A stretch of 64,000 nucleotides of DNA from an uncultured Caulobacter sp. (lineage in GTDB: Bacteria > Pseudomonadota > Alphaproteobacteria > Caulobacterales > Caulobacteraceae), in NCBI GenBank assembly GCA_913776195.1, contig CAJYMH010000030.1, positions 1-64,000 of the forward strand, in the 5' to 3' direction. Positions within the stretch are counted from its first letter, which is position 1; every line of letters begins with the position of its first letter. Positions 35,456 through 45,073 of this stretch are shown here, in pieces. Under the pieces are notes generated by a model, which was given only the letters and a program-made list of their open reading frames with translations, did not search any database and had not been told where the DNA came from. Both the position numbers and the translations under genes were made by a program.

Positions 35456-37120
35456 ATGCGGGCCGTGCTCAACGCTCTTGGCGTCGGACTTGCGGCGACC
35501 GCCTGCGCCTTGGCCGCCGTCACCGCGGCGGTGGCCAAGGCTCCGGTCGTCGCGGCTCCCGTCGTCCAGGCGCCGGCCGGGACCATGCGCGGGGTCCAGC
35601 AGGAGGGCTTGCGGGTCTTCAAAGGGGTGCCTTACGCAGCCGCGCCGGTCGGCCCCCTGCGCTGGAGGCCGCCCGTCGCAGCGCCCGCCTGGAGCGGCGT
35701 GCTCGAGGCCTCCGACTTTGGCCCCGCCTGCGTCCAGCCCAAGGCGAACGCGGCGAGCATCTACGCCTCGCCGTTGAAGGCGATGAGCGAGGACTGCCTG
35801 TCGCTGAACATCTGGAGCCCAAAGGAAGCCAAGGGCGCGCCCGTGCTCGTCTGGATCCATGGCGGGTCCCTGGTCGCCGGCTCCAGCAGCGAGACGATGT
35901 ACGATGGGGCGGCGCTTGCGCGCCGGGGCCTCGTGGTCGTCTCGATCAACTATCGCCTTGGCGTGCTTGGCTATCTGGCTCATCCGCAGCTGAGCGCCGA
36001 ATCTGCCGAGCACGTCTCAGGCAACTACGGCCTGCTCGACCAGATCGCCGCCCTGCGCTGGGTGCGCGACAACATCGCCGCCTTCGGAGGCGACCCTGCC
36101 AGGGTGACGATCGCCGGCGAATCGGCCGGCGGCCTCAGCGTCATCTATCTGATGGCCTCGCCAAGGGCCCGGGGCCTGTTCGACAAGGCGATCGCCCAAA
36201 GCGCCTACATGATCTCCACGCCAACCCTGCGCGAGGCCCGCCATGGCCACGTCGCGGCCGAGGCGATGGGCGCGACGACCGCCGCCAGCCTCGGGGCCGC
36301 CGACGTGGCGGCCTTGCGCGCCATGGATGCGCAGGCCTTGACCGCCCAGGCGCTGGCGGCGGGCTTCCAGAGCTTCGGCGCCGTGGACGGCAAGATCCTT
36401 CCGCAGCAGATGGTCGATACATTCGACCGGGGCGAACAGGCCCGCGTGCCGCTGCTGGCGGGTTTCAACAGCGGCGAAATCCGCTCCTTGCGTATGCTCG
36501 CCCCGCCGCCGCCCGCCGACGCCGCCGCCTACGAGTCTCAGATCCGTCCGCGCTATGGCGATCTGGCCGACGCGTTCTTGCGCCTCTATCCGTCCAGCGA
36601 CCTGGCCGAGAGCGTGCTGGCCGCCCCCCGCGACGCCCTCTACGGCTGGACCGCCCAGCGGATGGTCGAAAAGCAAACCGCCCTGGGAGCGGCCGGCTAT
36701 CTCTATCTCTTTGACCATGGCTACCCCGCGGCCGAGGACGCGGGCCTTCGCGCCTTCCATGCCGCCGAGATTCCTTACGTCTTCGGCACCGCGTCCCTGA
36801 CGCCGCCCGCCTGGCCAAAGCGCCCAGACACGCCGCAGGAGGCCGCGCTCACCGCGGCCATGGGCGATTACTGGGCCGCCTTCGCCAAGGACGGCGCGCC
36901 GTCGGCGCCAGGCCAGCCCGCCTGGCCCGCCTATGGCGAGGCGCGGGCCTACATGGCCTTCGCCGAGACGCCCCGCGCCCAGGCCAAGCTTTGGCCGGGC
37001 ATGTACGAACTGAACGAGGCTGTGATGTGCCGACGCCGCGCCCAGGGCGACCTTGCCTGGAACTGGAACGTCGGGGTCGTCTCGCCGCCGCTTCCCCCTG
37101 CAGTTAGTGAGTGCCGATGA
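35456..37120 (+). CDS. Secreted carboxylesterase, type B
   Basis: 554 residues. N-terminal hydrophobic signal (about 1-27), then the alpha/beta-hydrolase type-B fold: FKGVPYAAAPVGPLRWRPP, disulfide pair C92 and C114 (SEDCLSLNIW), oxyanion HGGS 135-138, nucleophile S223 in GESAGG and catalytic His in RAFHAAEIPYVFG. Hydrolyses carboxylic esters in the periplasm. Overlaps the next gene by ATGA, so acid release and CoA activation are coupled. Confidence 0.92.
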   Translation: MRAVLNALGVGLAATACALAAVTAAVAKAPVVAAPVVQAPAGTMRGVQQEGLRVFKGVPYAAAPVGPLRWRPPVAAPAWSGVLEASDFGPACVQPKANAASIYASPLKAMSEDCLSLNIWSPKEAKGAPVLVWIHGGSLVAGSSSETMYDGAALARRGLVVVSINYRLGVLGYLAHPQLSAESAEHVSGNYGLLDQIAALRWVRDNIAAFGGDPARVTIAGESAGGLSVIYLMASPRARGLFDKAIAQSAYMISTPTLREARHGHVAAEAMGATTAASLGAADVAALRAMDAQALTAQALAAGFQSFGAVDGKILPQQMVDTFDRGEQARVPLLAGFNSGEIRSLRMLAPPPPADAAAYESQIRPRYGDLADAFLRLYPSSDLAESVLAAPRDALYGWTAQRMVEKQTALGAAGYLYLFDHGYPAAEDAGLRAFHAAEIPYVFGTASLTPPAWPKRPDTPQEAALTAAMGDYWAAFAKDGAPSAPGQPAWPAYGEARAYMAFAETPRAQAKLWPGMYELNEAVMCRRRAQGDLAWNWNVGVVSPPLPPAVSECR

Positions 37121-38676
37121 TCGACGGCGATATGCAGGCTTTCGGCCTGACGCTCGACAAGTTCCTGGAGCATGCCGCCAAATGGCGCCCACGCGCCCAG
37201 GTCGTCACCGCGCGCGACGGAACGCCTGACCGCATAGGCTACGCCGACCTGAAAATCCGCGCTGGGCGCGTGTCGGTCGTGCTGGCGGGTCTTGGCGTGA
37301 GGCCCGCGGACCGGGTGGCCACCCTGGCCTGGAACAGCCAGGACCACGTGGCCGTCTGGTACGCGGTCATGGGCATGGGGGCTGTCTGCCACACGCTCAA
37401 CCCGCGCCTGACCGCCTCGCAGCTGACGGACATGATCGTCCAGTCGCAAGCGCGCGTCCTCGTCGCCTCGGCCGATCTGGCGCCGCTCGCCCGCCAGGTG
37501 CTCGACGGCGTCGGCGCCGCAGGCCGGCTGCTGGTCATCGACGGAGAGGCCAAGGAGGGCGAGGCGCTGGAGCCGATGATCGCCGCCGCACGGGGCGATG
37601 CGCCCTGGGGCGCCTTCGATGAGACCGCGCCATGCGGCCTTTGCTTCACGTCGGGCACTACCGGAGCGCCCAAGGGCGTCACCTACACCCATCGCTCCAG
37701 CTACCTGCACACCTTGCGGATCCTCCAGGCGGACGTCATGGCCTTCACCGGCGCCGACGCCATCCTGGCCGTCGTGCCCATGTTCCACGCCAATGCCTGG
37801 GGGCTGCCCTTCGCCGCTCCCGCGGTGGGCGCCAAGCTGGTTCTGCCGGGCCGCCACACCGACGGCGCCAGCTTGGCGCGCCTCATCGCCGCCGAAGGCG
37901 TGACGGTCGCCGTGGGCGTACCGACGGTCTGGTTGGGTCTTGTGGAGCATGTGGAGGCCACCGGCGAGCGCCTGCCGAGCTTGCGGCGGATCATCGTCGG
38001 GGGGGCGCCCATGGCGCCGGCGCTGATGGAGCGTATCCAAGATGGGCTCGGGGTTCGGGTCCAGACCAGCTGGGGCATGACCGAACTTTCGCCCTCCGGG
38101 GTGGTGGCGCCCCTTTGCGACCCGGCCGACGCGGCCCTGGCCGGGCGGCCGGCGGTCGGCGTGGACCTTCTGCTGACCGACGCCGACGGCGCCGCCCTGC
38201 CGCAGCAGCGCGAGGTCGAGGGCCATCTGCGCGTACGCGGCGCCGCGGTGATCGAGCGTTATTTCGGCCAGGAGGCGCCCGCCGTCGACGAGGATGGCTG
38301 GTTTCCTACGGGGGATCTTGCGCGCATAGACGCCGATGGCGCCTTGATGATCACCGGACGCGCCAAGGACCTGATCAAGTCAGGCGGCGAATGGATCAAC
38401 CCCGCCGAGATCGAGGCCGTGGTCGGCGCCCTGCCGCAGGTGTCGCTGGCCGCGGTGATCGGCCGGATCGATCCCAAGTGGGGCGAACGTCCCATCCTGC
38501 TGGTGGAGGTGAAGGACGGGGTCGATGTCAGCGACGAGGCTCTGCTGGCGCCCTTGCGGGGAAAGGTGGCCTCCTGGTGGATACCCGACGCCGTCCTTCG
38601 CCTGCCGCGCATGCCCCTGGCGGCGACCGGCAAGATCGACAAGATTCAGCTGAGATCGCAATTCGGCGGCGGCTAG
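37117..38676 (+). CDS. Acyl-CoA synthetase (AMP-forming), AlkK-like
   Basis: 519 residues. ATP/AMP motif TSGTTGAPKGV near 185, YxSWGMTELSP equivalent SWGMTELSPSG, GWFPTGDLARID and the C-terminal catalytic Lys in ATGKIDK. Sequence start MQAFGLTLDKFLEHAAKW and the overall length place it with medium/long-chain fatty-acyl-CoA synthetases of the AlkK type. Activates the acid freed by the esterase. ATG 37117 overlaps the esterase TGA; GTG 37111 is another possible start. Confidence 0.9.
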   Translation: MIDGDMQAFGLTLDKFLEHAAKWRPRAQVVTARDGTPDRIGYADLKIRAGRVSVVLAGLGVRPADRVATLAWNSQDHVAVWYAVMGMGAVCHTLNPRLTASQLTDMIVQSQARVLVASADLAPLARQVLDGVGAAGRLLVIDGEAKEGEALEPMIAAARGDAPWGAFDETAPCGLCFTSGTTGAPKGVTYTHRSSYLHTLRILQADVMAFTGADAILAVVPMFHANAWGLPFAAPAVGAKLVLPGRHTDGASLARLIAAEGVTVAVGVPTVWLGLVEHVEATGERLPSLRRIIVGGAPMAPALMERIQDGLGVRVQTSWGMTELSPSGVVAPLCDPADAALAGRPAVGVDLLLTDADGAALPQQREVEGHLRVRGAAVIERYFGQEAPAVDEDGWFPTGDLARIDADGALMITGRAKDLIKSGGEWINPAEIEAVVGALPQVSLAAVIGRIDPKWGERPILLVEVKDGVDVSDEALLAPLRGKVASWWIPDAVLRLPRMPLAATGKIDKIQLRSQFGGG

Positions 38677-38723
38677 CAAGCCCGCGCCGCCGACCAAAGC
38701 CACCGCAACGGACACCCGCCGCA

Positions 38724-39416
38724 ATGCCAAAGGACGCCGAACCCCGCCGACGCTCGACCAAGGCCGAGCAGCGCGCCGAGATGATGGAGCAGATTCTCGA
38801 CGCGGCCGAGTACCTGTTCTCCAAGCATGGCCTCTATGGCGTGACCCTTAAGGACGTGGCCACGCGGGTGGGCGTGCACCACACCCTTCTCAACTACTAT
38901 TTCGATGACAAGAAGACGCTCTTCGACGCCGTCTTCGCCCGTCGCGCGGTCGTAACCAGCGAGCGGCGCATGCGGGCGCTCGACGATTACGATCGGGCGA
39001 GCGGCGGCAAGCCCACCGTCGAGGGCGCCCTGCGCGCCTTCCTCGATACCGATCTAGACCTCTATATCGAGGGCGGGGAGGGGTGGAAAAACTACGCCGC
39101 CCTGGGCGCCCAGGTCGCCAACGTGCCCGAATGGGGCGCCGCGCTCATGGACGAGCACTTCGATCCGGTTGTCCTGCGGCTGATCGGCCTGCTGCGCAAA
39201 GCCCTGCCCGATTGCGACGAAGCCGACATCTTCTGGGGCTACCACTTCGTCACCGGGGCCCTGATGCTGACCCTCGCGCGCACCGGCCGCATAGACAAGC
39301 TTTCGGGCGGGGTCTGCAGGTCCGACGACTTCGTGGCGGTCAAGGAACGCATGGCCAGCTTCATGGCGGCCGGCTTCCTGTCGGTCTGCGACAGACGCTC
39401 CTGCGGCCAGGCCTAG
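38724..39416 (+). CDS. TetR-family regulator (paralogue 2)
   Basis: 230 residues, close paralogue of the gene at 30945: both have KAEQRA..EQILDAAEYLFS, TLLNYYF.DK, KPTVEGAL.AFLDTDLDLY and the GYHFV.GAL..TLARTGRID blocks. HTH about 18-60. It follows the ligase gene by 47 nt and probably belongs to that operon. A near relation in recognition helix suggests both regulators read the same operator, so they may respond to different ligands or form a heterodimer. Confidence 0.9.
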   Translation: MPKDAEPRRRSTKAEQRAEMMEQILDAAEYLFSKHGLYGVTLKDVATRVGVHHTLLNYYFDDKKTLFDAVFARRAVVTSERRMRALDDYDRASGGKPTVEGALRAFLDTDLDLYIEGGEGWKNYAALGAQVANVPEWGAALMDEHFDPVVLRLIGLLRKALPDCDEADIFWGYHFVTGALMLTLARTGRIDKLSGGVCRSDDFVAVKERMASFMAAGFLSVCDRRSCGQA

Positions 39417-39450
39417 GAGACGAGCGCGCACGGCGAAGAACGACGGTCAA

Positions 39451-39478
39451 GATCTTCACTAACGCAAGAGTGATTATT
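39451..39478. promoter_or_regulatory. Operator copy 3 (weakest)
   Basis: Arms GATCTTCACTAA and AGAGTGATTATT around CGCA; 7 of 12 arm positions pair, with the TCACT/AGTGA core kept at the spacing seen in copies 1 and 2. 50 nt before the SDR start at 39529. Confidence 0.6.
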
Positions 39479-39528
39479 ATGCCCGTGCGCGCGATTGCCC
39501 GCGCCGGGACACAAAGGAGAAGGCGCTG

Positions 39529-40419
39529 ATGATGCTGGATGGACGGGTAGCGATCGTGACCGGCGCGGGCGGGGGCCTGGGCCGCGCCCATGCCCTCTAC
39601 CTCGCCGGTCAGGGGGCGAAGGTGGTGGTGAACGACCTTGGCGCGGAGGCCGCCGAGCGCGTGGCCGCCGAGATCGTGGCGACCGGCGGCCAGGCCGTCG
39701 GCATGGGCGCCTCGGTCACGGACGAGGCGGCCGTGAACGCGATGGTCGACCGTGTCATGGAACGCTGGGGCCGGGTCGATATCCTCGTCAGCAACGCGGG
39801 GATCTTGCGCGACAAGAGCTTCGCCAAGATGAGCCTGGACGACTTTCGTCTAGTGGTCGATGTCCACCTGATGGGCGCGGCGATCTGCGCCAAGGCGGTC
39901 TGGCCCATCATGCGCGAGCAGGGTTATGGCCGCATCGTCATGACCACCTCGTCCTCCGGGCTCTATGGCAATTTCGGGCAGGCCAATTACGGCGCCGCCA
40001 AGATGGCCCTCGTCGGTCTCATGCAGACCCTGGCGCTGGAAGGCGAAAGGTATGGGGTGCGGGTCAATTGCCTGGCCCCGACGGCGGCGACCGGCATGAC
40101 CGAGGGCGTGCTCTCGCAAGAAAGCCTGGAGCGCCTCAAGCCCGCCCTGGTCAGCCCCGGCCTCCTGGCCCTGGTGAGCGACGAGGCGCCGACGCGGACG
40201 GTGCTTTGCGCCGGCGCCGGCCACTTCGCGGTCGCCAACGTCACCCTGACGCAGGGGCGCTATGTCGGCGACGGGCCTGACGCGGGCGAAGAGATCATCC
40301 GTCGCTGGGACGCCGTGGCCGACCGCTCCGGCGAGATCGTTCCCGCCTACGGCTTCACCCAGGCCGAGCGCGAGCTGGCCAGCGCCGGGCTTGTCGCGCC
40401 GGTCGTGGCGAGGTCGTGA
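39529..40419 (+). CDS. 3-hydroxyacyl-CoA dehydrogenase, MFE-2-like SDR
   Basis: 296 residues. NAD site [13 protein letters not shown] (11-23), VVVNDLG at the end of strand 2, NAG at 89-91, catalytic Y154 and K158 in NYGAAK. The sequence resembles the dehydrogenase half of peroxisomal multifunctional enzyme type 2 (HSD17B4) more than FabG. Predicted to oxidise a 3-hydroxyacyl-CoA in the cytosol, upstream of the thiolase. About 60 extra C-terminal residues without the hydratase domain of MFE-2. Preceded by AAGGAGAAGG; the stop overlaps the thiolase ATG. Confidence 0.88.
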   Translation: MMLDGRVAIVTGAGGGLGRAHALYLAGQGAKVVVNDLGAEAAERVAAEIVATGGQAVGMGASVTDEAAVNAMVDRVMERWGRVDILVSNAGILRDKSFAKMSLDDFRLVVDVHLMGAAICAKAVWPIMREQGYGRIVMTTSSSGLYGNFGQANYGAAKMALVGLMQTLALEGERYGVRVNCLAPTAATGMTEGVLSQESLERLKPALVSPGLLALVSDEAPTRTVLCAGAGHFAVANVTLTQGRYVGDGPDAGEEIIRRWDAVADRSGEIVPAYGFTQAERELASAGLVAPVVARS

Positions 40420-41591
40420 TGCGCGACGCCGTCATCGTCTCCACCGCCCGCACGCCGATCGGCCGCGCCTATCGCGGAGCCTTCAACGACACCCCGTCGC
40501 CGACCCTGGCCGCCCACGCCCTGGCCGCCGCCGTCGAACGGGCCGGGCTGGAGCCCGACGCGATCGACGATTGCCTCCTGGGCTGCTCGCTGCCCCAGGG
40601 CCATCAGCACACCATAGGACGCATGGCCGCCCTTCGGGCGGGATTTGCGGTCACCGTGCCGGGCATGACCCTCGACCGTCAGTGCTCGTCCGGCCTGATG
40701 ACCATCGCCACCGCCGCCAAGCAGATCATCGTCGATCGCATGGACGTCATCGTGGCGGGCGGCGTGGAATCCATCTCCATGGTCCAGACGCCGCAGCTGC
40801 GGGCGGACCAGGACCCCGGCCTGGTCGCCATGCACTCCGACGCCTACATGCCGATGCTCGACACGGCCGAGACCGTGGCGGCCCGCTACGGGATCAGCCG
40901 CGAGGCCTGCGACCTCTACGCCCTGGCCTCGCAGTCGCGCGCCCATGCCGCCCAGCAGGCGGGCCGCTTCGACGGCGAGATCGTGCCGGTCGCCGCGGTC
41001 ATGAAGACGACCGACAAGGAAACCGGCGCCGTCTCGCACCGGGAGGTGCTGCTGGAGCGCGACGAAGGCGTGCGCCCCGAAACCACGCTGGAAGGCCTGA
41101 GCGCCCTGAAAGCTGTCCGTCCAGGCGGCGTGGTCACCGCCGGCAACGCCAGCCAGCTGTCGGACGGCGCCTGCGCCTGCGTGGTCATGGAAGCCAGGCA
41201 GGCGCAAAAGCGCGGCCTTGCGCCGCTTGGCCGCTATGTGGGCATGGCTGTCGCGGGCACGCGGCCCGACGAGATGGGCATCGGGCCTGTCTTCGCCATT
41301 CCGCGCCTTCTGGAGCGGTTCGGCCTGAAGACGGACGACATCGGGCTTTGGGAGCTGAACGAGGCGTTCGCCTGTCAGGTTCTCTACTGCCGCGACCGGC
41401 TCGGCATTCCCGACGAGCGGCTGAACGTGAACGGCGGCGCCATCGCCATGGGCCATCCCTACGGCATGTCCGGCGCGCGCCTGGTGGGGCACGCCCTGCT
41501 GGAAGGCAAACGGCGCGGCGCGCGCCACGTGGTCGTGACCATGTGCGTCGGCGGCGGCATGGGGGCCGCGGGACTGTTCGAGGTGCTTTGA
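40419..41591 (+). CDS. Acetyl-CoA acyltransferase (thiolase)
   Basis: 390 residues, thiolase I/II fold. Nucleophile C89 in DRQCSSGLM, His in [19 protein letters not shown] and the second catalytic Cys in [12 protein letters not shown]. Degradative thiolases of this form cleave 3-ketoacyl-CoA to acetyl-CoA and a shortened acyl-CoA. Overlaps the SDR stop (TGATG), so dehydrogenation and thiolysis are translated together. No acyl-CoA dehydrogenase or enoyl-CoA hydratase is present here. Confidence 0.93.
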   Translation: MRDAVIVSTARTPIGRAYRGAFNDTPSPTLAAHALAAAVERAGLEPDAIDDCLLGCSLPQGHQHTIGRMAALRAGFAVTVPGMTLDRQCSSGLMTIATAAKQIIVDRMDVIVAGGVESISMVQTPQLRADQDPGLVAMHSDAYMPMLDTAETVAARYGISREACDLYALASQSRAHAAQQAGRFDGEIVPVAAVMKTTDKETGAVSHREVLLERDEGVRPETTLEGLSALKAVRPGGVVTAGNASQLSDGACACVVMEARQAQKRGLAPLGRYVGMAVAGTRPDEMGIGPVFAIPRLLERFGLKTDDIGLWELNEAFACQVLYCRDRLGIPDERLNVNGGAIAMGHPYGMSGARLVGHALLEGKRRGARHVVVTMCVGGGMGAAGLFEVL

Positions 41592-41612
41592 CAGGGCCGA
41601 CGGGAGGTGAAG

Positions 41613-42806
41613 ATGAAACGGCTTTCGACCCTGATTGCGCTGGCGGCGCTGACCTTGCTTTGCGGCGTCGCCGTCGGCCAGACCCCGGCGCCGTTGGTCG
41701 CGCACGCCGACTACGCTGCGCCAGACCTGTGGCTTTGCCGGCCCGATATCGAAAACGATCGCTGCGATGTCGACCTGGACGCCACCGTCATCGCGCCCAG
41801 CGGGCGTATGACGAAGGAGCCTCACCAGGCCCTAAAGGACCCGGCGGTCGACTGCTTCTACGTCTATCCCACCGTCTCCAACGATCCCGGCTGGATTTCC
41901 GATTTTAAGCCCGGCGCCGACGAGTGGGACGTCGTCCGCTTGCAGTTCGCGCGGTTCAGCTCGGTCTGCCGTCCCTTCGCTCCGCTCTATCGGCAAGGGA
42001 CGCTGCGTCGGCTGCGCCATCCAGGCGGCGGTCCCAGACCCGAAGGCGAGCAGCCGCCTGCGGACCTCGGCGGCTTCACCGACGTGCTCGACGCATGGCG
42101 ATGGTATCTGCAGCATGCGAACAAGGGCCGGGGCGTCGTGCTGATCGGCCATAGCCAAGGCGGGGCGATGATCGCGCGCCTGATCGCCCAGGAGATCGAC
42201 GGTAAACCAATCCAAAAGCGCCTTGTCTCGGCCCTCATCCTCGGCGCGCCCGTGCTGGTCCCGTCCGACCGCGACGTGGGGGGCTCCTTCCAGACAATCC
42301 CCCTTTGCCGCGCGCCGGGACAGACCGGCTGCGTGGTCAGCTACGCGACTTTCCGTGACCGGCTGCCGCCGGGGGCTGACGCCCGCTTCGGACGCGAGCG
42401 TGACGGCCTTCGCGTCGCGTGCGTCAACCCGGCGAACCTGGCGGGCGGGGAGGGGAGCCCCAGGTCGTATTTCCTGACCCGCGGCTATCTGAACGGCTCG
42501 GGAGGAGGCGTCTGGACCCAATGGGTGCGGCCGCCCCGGCCGATCACCACCGACTTCGTCTCGACCCCAGGCCTGATCTCCACGACATGCGTGCGTGACG
42601 GCGCCTTCGACTATCTGTCCTTGCACGTGAACGCCGATCCTGGCGACCCGCGCACGGACGAACTGGGCGGTCAGATCATTCGCTCCACTGGCGTCGACCT
42701 GTCCTGGGGCCTGCATCTGCTGGACGTGGATCACGCCCTGGGCAGCCTCATCGACGTCGTGCGAGAGCAGGCCGCGGCTTATCAGCCGTCGCAGGCGCCG
42801 TCTTAG
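41613..42806 (+). CDS. DUF3089 alpha/beta-hydrolase-type secreted protein
   Basis: 397 residues with a signal peptide (hydrophobic LIALAALTLLCGVAVG, cut near GQT). The DUF3089 pattern starts with WLCRPD and CFYVYPTVS; GHSQGG is the nucleophile elbow of a lipase-like serine hydrolase; an aspartate and a terminal LLDVDH could complete the triad. Family members are thought to hydrolyse esters outside the cytoplasm. 21 nt after the thiolase and preceded by GGGAGGTGA, so part of that operon. Confidence 0.85.
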   Translation: MKRLSTLIALAALTLLCGVAVGQTPAPLVAHADYAAPDLWLCRPDIENDRCDVDLDATVIAPSGRMTKEPHQALKDPAVDCFYVYPTVSNDPGWISDFKPGADEWDVVRLQFARFSSVCRPFAPLYRQGTLRRLRHPGGGPRPEGEQPPADLGGFTDVLDAWRWYLQHANKGRGVVLIGHSQGGAMIARLIAQEIDGKPIQKRLVSALILGAPVLVPSDRDVGGSFQTIPLCRAPGQTGCVVSYATFRDRLPPGADARFGRERDGLRVACVNPANLAGGEGSPRSYFLTRGYLNGSGGGVWTQWVRPPRPITTDFVSTPGLISTTCVRDGAFDYLSLHVNADPGDPRTDELGGQIIRSTGVDLSWGLHLLDVDHALGSLIDVVREQAAAYQPSQAPS

Positions 42807-42839
42807 CCTAGGACCGGCCAGCCCTCGTCGACCCGGGCA

Positions 42840-43868
42840 TCAGCGCGCGAGATGTCTGCCGCGGCACCAGGGCGTGGCGGTCGTGCAGGGCGCCGTTGGC
42901 ATGGGGTAGGCCGCCCCATGCTGAAGTATGCGCTCGCGCAAGGTCGCCCACGCAGCCAGCGTCTCGGCCTCGCCGGTCGGCCGCCAGGAAGCGGCCAACG
43001 CCTCGGCGCCGGCTCTGGCGCTTGCGGTGGCTTGCGCCCACAGCCTGTCGCTTTGCAACGCGTCGTCGCCCTTGCGTCTCAAGCCGGCCTGTCGGGCGTA
43101 GAAAAGACGCGTGGCCCCCTCGGTTCGCCACGGGTAGGTGGGATAAAGGCCCAGTTCCGCCTGGCAGTCGGCGTGTCCGGCGCGGGCGCAAACCTCGAGC
43201 ATCTCCCCGGCGAGGGCCGGGTTGGCGGGATACTGGTGGACGTTACCGGCGATGTAGATCGCGATCCGCGACCAGCGGCCCGACCGCTCGGCATGGTCCA
43301 GGGCCAGGGCGCGGTTTTTCTGCAGATCTTCGAGCGAGCCGTCACCGATCTGATGCCAGTACCAGCGCGCCAGCTCGTCGTTGGCGAACGGGTCGCCGGC
43401 GTCGGCGGCGCACTGGGTGAGGCGAAACCACGCCCGCACCCCATCCGCGTCGTCGCGGTCGCGATAGGCGTGCGCCAGCTTCTTCAACGCGCCGAAATCA
43501 CCTTCGGCGGCCAGGGGCGCCAGGATCACCCGTTGGTCATGAAAGTAGTCCGCCATGGCCGCGTCCAGGGCGGCGTCGCGATCATCGGAAGCGCTCGTCC
43601 CAGCGTCGATGGCGTCGAGCCGGGCGGTATGGCGCGCCTCCACGGCCCGCTCGGCGCGCTTGGCGAGAGCGCGAACGGATGCTTGCTTTTGGGCCGACCT
43701 GTGGTCGCAGCCCAGCGGCATGGTCAGCGGATCTGGGGCGGTCGTCGCCTGGGCGCGGCCCGTCGTCGGGTCAGAGGCGCAGCCGCAAAGCGTTGCGGCG
43801 ATCAGGGCGGTCAGGGCGAGACGCGATCGTCGGGAGGGCGCGACACGGGCAGGTGAGCGGCCTTCCAT
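42840..43868 (-). CDS. Putative lipoprotein with helical repeats
   Basis: 342 residues. Lipobox ALIAATLCGC at about 21-30 marks lipoprotein signal processing. The body is helical with Sel1/TPR-like steps (KKLAHAYRDRDDADGVRAWFRLTQ, NDELARWYWHQIGDGSLEDLQ, RALALDHAERSG) and several Cys residues. No enzyme motif recognised. Start at 43868; only 12 nt from the following gene's stop, so the two may be cotranscribed. Confidence 0.7.
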   Translation of the reverse strand: MEGRSPARVAPSRRSRLALTALIAATLCGCASDPTTGRAQATTAPDPLTMPLGCDHRSAQKQASVRALAKRAERAVEARHTARLDAIDAGTSASDDRDAALDAAMADYFHDQRVILAPLAAEGDFGALKKLAHAYRDRDDADGVRAWFRLTQCAADAGDPFANDELARWYWHQIGDGSLEDLQKNRALALDHAERSGRWSRIAIYIAGNVHQYPANPALAGEMLEVCARAGHADCQAELGLYPTYPWRTEGATRLFYARQAGLRRKGDDALQSDRLWAQATASARAGAEALAASWRPTGEAETLAAWATLRERILQHGAAYPMPTAPCTTATPWCRGRHLAR

Positions 43869-43880
43869 GCGTCGCCGGCC

Positions 43881-44378
43881 TTATTTCGGGGGGCAGCCCT
43901 TGAACTGGCCGGCCTTGCTGACCGTCAGACGGGACAGGTTCAGCGGCATCATCGAGTTCATCGAGCCGCGCCCGTTGCCGGTGAAAAGGTCGATGCGCTC
44001 GCCCTTGATGGAGCCGCCCACGTCCGAGGCGTACCAGTAACCGTCGTGCACGCCGCCGTCGGGCATCGGCAGACCAACGGTCTCCTTGATGAACAGGACC
44101 GTGCGGCGGGGGATCAACTTGCTGTCGATGGCCGCGGTGCGCATGGCCACGACCTTGCAGCCGAGGCTGTCCAGCGCGCCGACCCCGCGGGCTCCCGCGT
44201 GATAAAGCGTGGCTTTGAGCTTCATGTCGACGATACCAGGCGTGATCGCCGACAGCGCGCCGATGATCAGCTCGCCCATGGGATCGGATCCCGTGGTCTG
44301 GGCGTTGTCTGCGTGAGCGGCCGTGGAAAATCCGGCCGCGACGGTGATGGCGGCCACAAGGCCAACAAGGCGACGCAT
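43881..44378 (-). CDS. Secreted 3D-domain protein
   Basis: 165 residues with a signal peptide (cut near AHA-DN). The C-terminal half has the 3D double-psi barrel pattern of MltA/YocH: AAIDSKLIPRRTVLFIKE, then YWYASDVGGSIKGERIDLF, with aspartates in the family positions. Such domains cleave or bind peptidoglycan. Starts 90 nt from the divergent GST gene. Confidence 0.82.
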   Translation of the reverse strand: MRRLVGLVAAITVAAGFSTAAHADNAQTTGSDPMGELIIGALSAITPGIVDMKLKATLYHAGARGVGALDSLGCKVVAMRTAAIDSKLIPRRTVLFIKETVGLPMPDGGVHDGYWYASDVGGSIKGERIDLFTGNGRGSMNSMMPLNLSRLTVSKAGQFKGCPPK

Positions 44379-44468
44379 GGGAGGTGTTCCTCTTCGGCGG
44401 CGTATCTGGTTGTGCGGGCCATTGCTTAGGCTATCAAGACGGCTCCGGCAACCTCCTTGGAGTCGCAC

Positions 44469-45056
44469 ATGGCCTTGCGCATCTTCGGCGACAGCATCTC
44501 GGGCAATTGTCTCAAGGTTAAATGGGTCGCCGATTTCCTAAGGATTCCATACGTCTGGACCGAGACCAGCGTGGTGAACGCGCAGACTCGCACCCCCCAG
44601 TTCCTGACCTTGAATCCGGCCGGTCAGGTGCCGCTGATTATTCTGGAGGACGGCCGTCCGCTGGCCCAGTCGAACGCCATCATGCTGCATCTGGCCGACG
44701 GATCGGCCCTGATTCCCGCCGACGCGTACGAGCGCGCCCGGATGCTGGAGTGGCTTTTTTGGGAGCAGTACAGCCACGAGCCCTATGTGGCCGTCGCCCG
44801 CTTTCAGATGCGCTACATGGGCAAGACCCGCCAGGAGATCGGCGAGCGCATCTATGAGCGCGGCGCCGCGGCGCTGAAGCGCATGGACGACGCCCTCGCC
44901 GGCGGCGGGTTCCTGGTCGGCGATGCGGCTAGTCTCGCCGATGTCGCCCTGGTCGCCTATACCCGCGTCGCCCACGAAGGCGGGTTCGACCTTTCCGCAT
45001 ATCCCGCCGTCAAGGCGTGGGTGGCGCGTGTCGAAACCGCTCTTGGCATCGTCTGA
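44469..45056 (+). CDS. Glutathione S-transferase
   Basis: 195 residues. Thioredoxin-like N-domain with NPAGQVPLIILEDGRPLAQSNAI (cis-Pro and the SNAI glutathione-binding motif) and an all-helical C-domain with FLVGDAASLADVALVAYT. Cytosolic detoxification or a specific thioether step. ATG chosen over an upstream TTG because GGAG is 8 nt before it. Confidence 0.9.
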   Translation: MALRIFGDSISGNCLKVKWVADFLRIPYVWTETSVVNAQTRTPQFLTLNPAGQVPLIILEDGRPLAQSNAIMLHLADGSALIPADAYERARMLEWLFWEQYSHEPYVAVARFQMRYMGKTRQEIGERIYERGAAALKRMDDALAGGGFLVGDAASLADVALVAYTRVAHEGGFDLSAYPAVKAWVARVETALGIV

Positions 45057-45073
45057 ATTCATCGGAGACCCGC

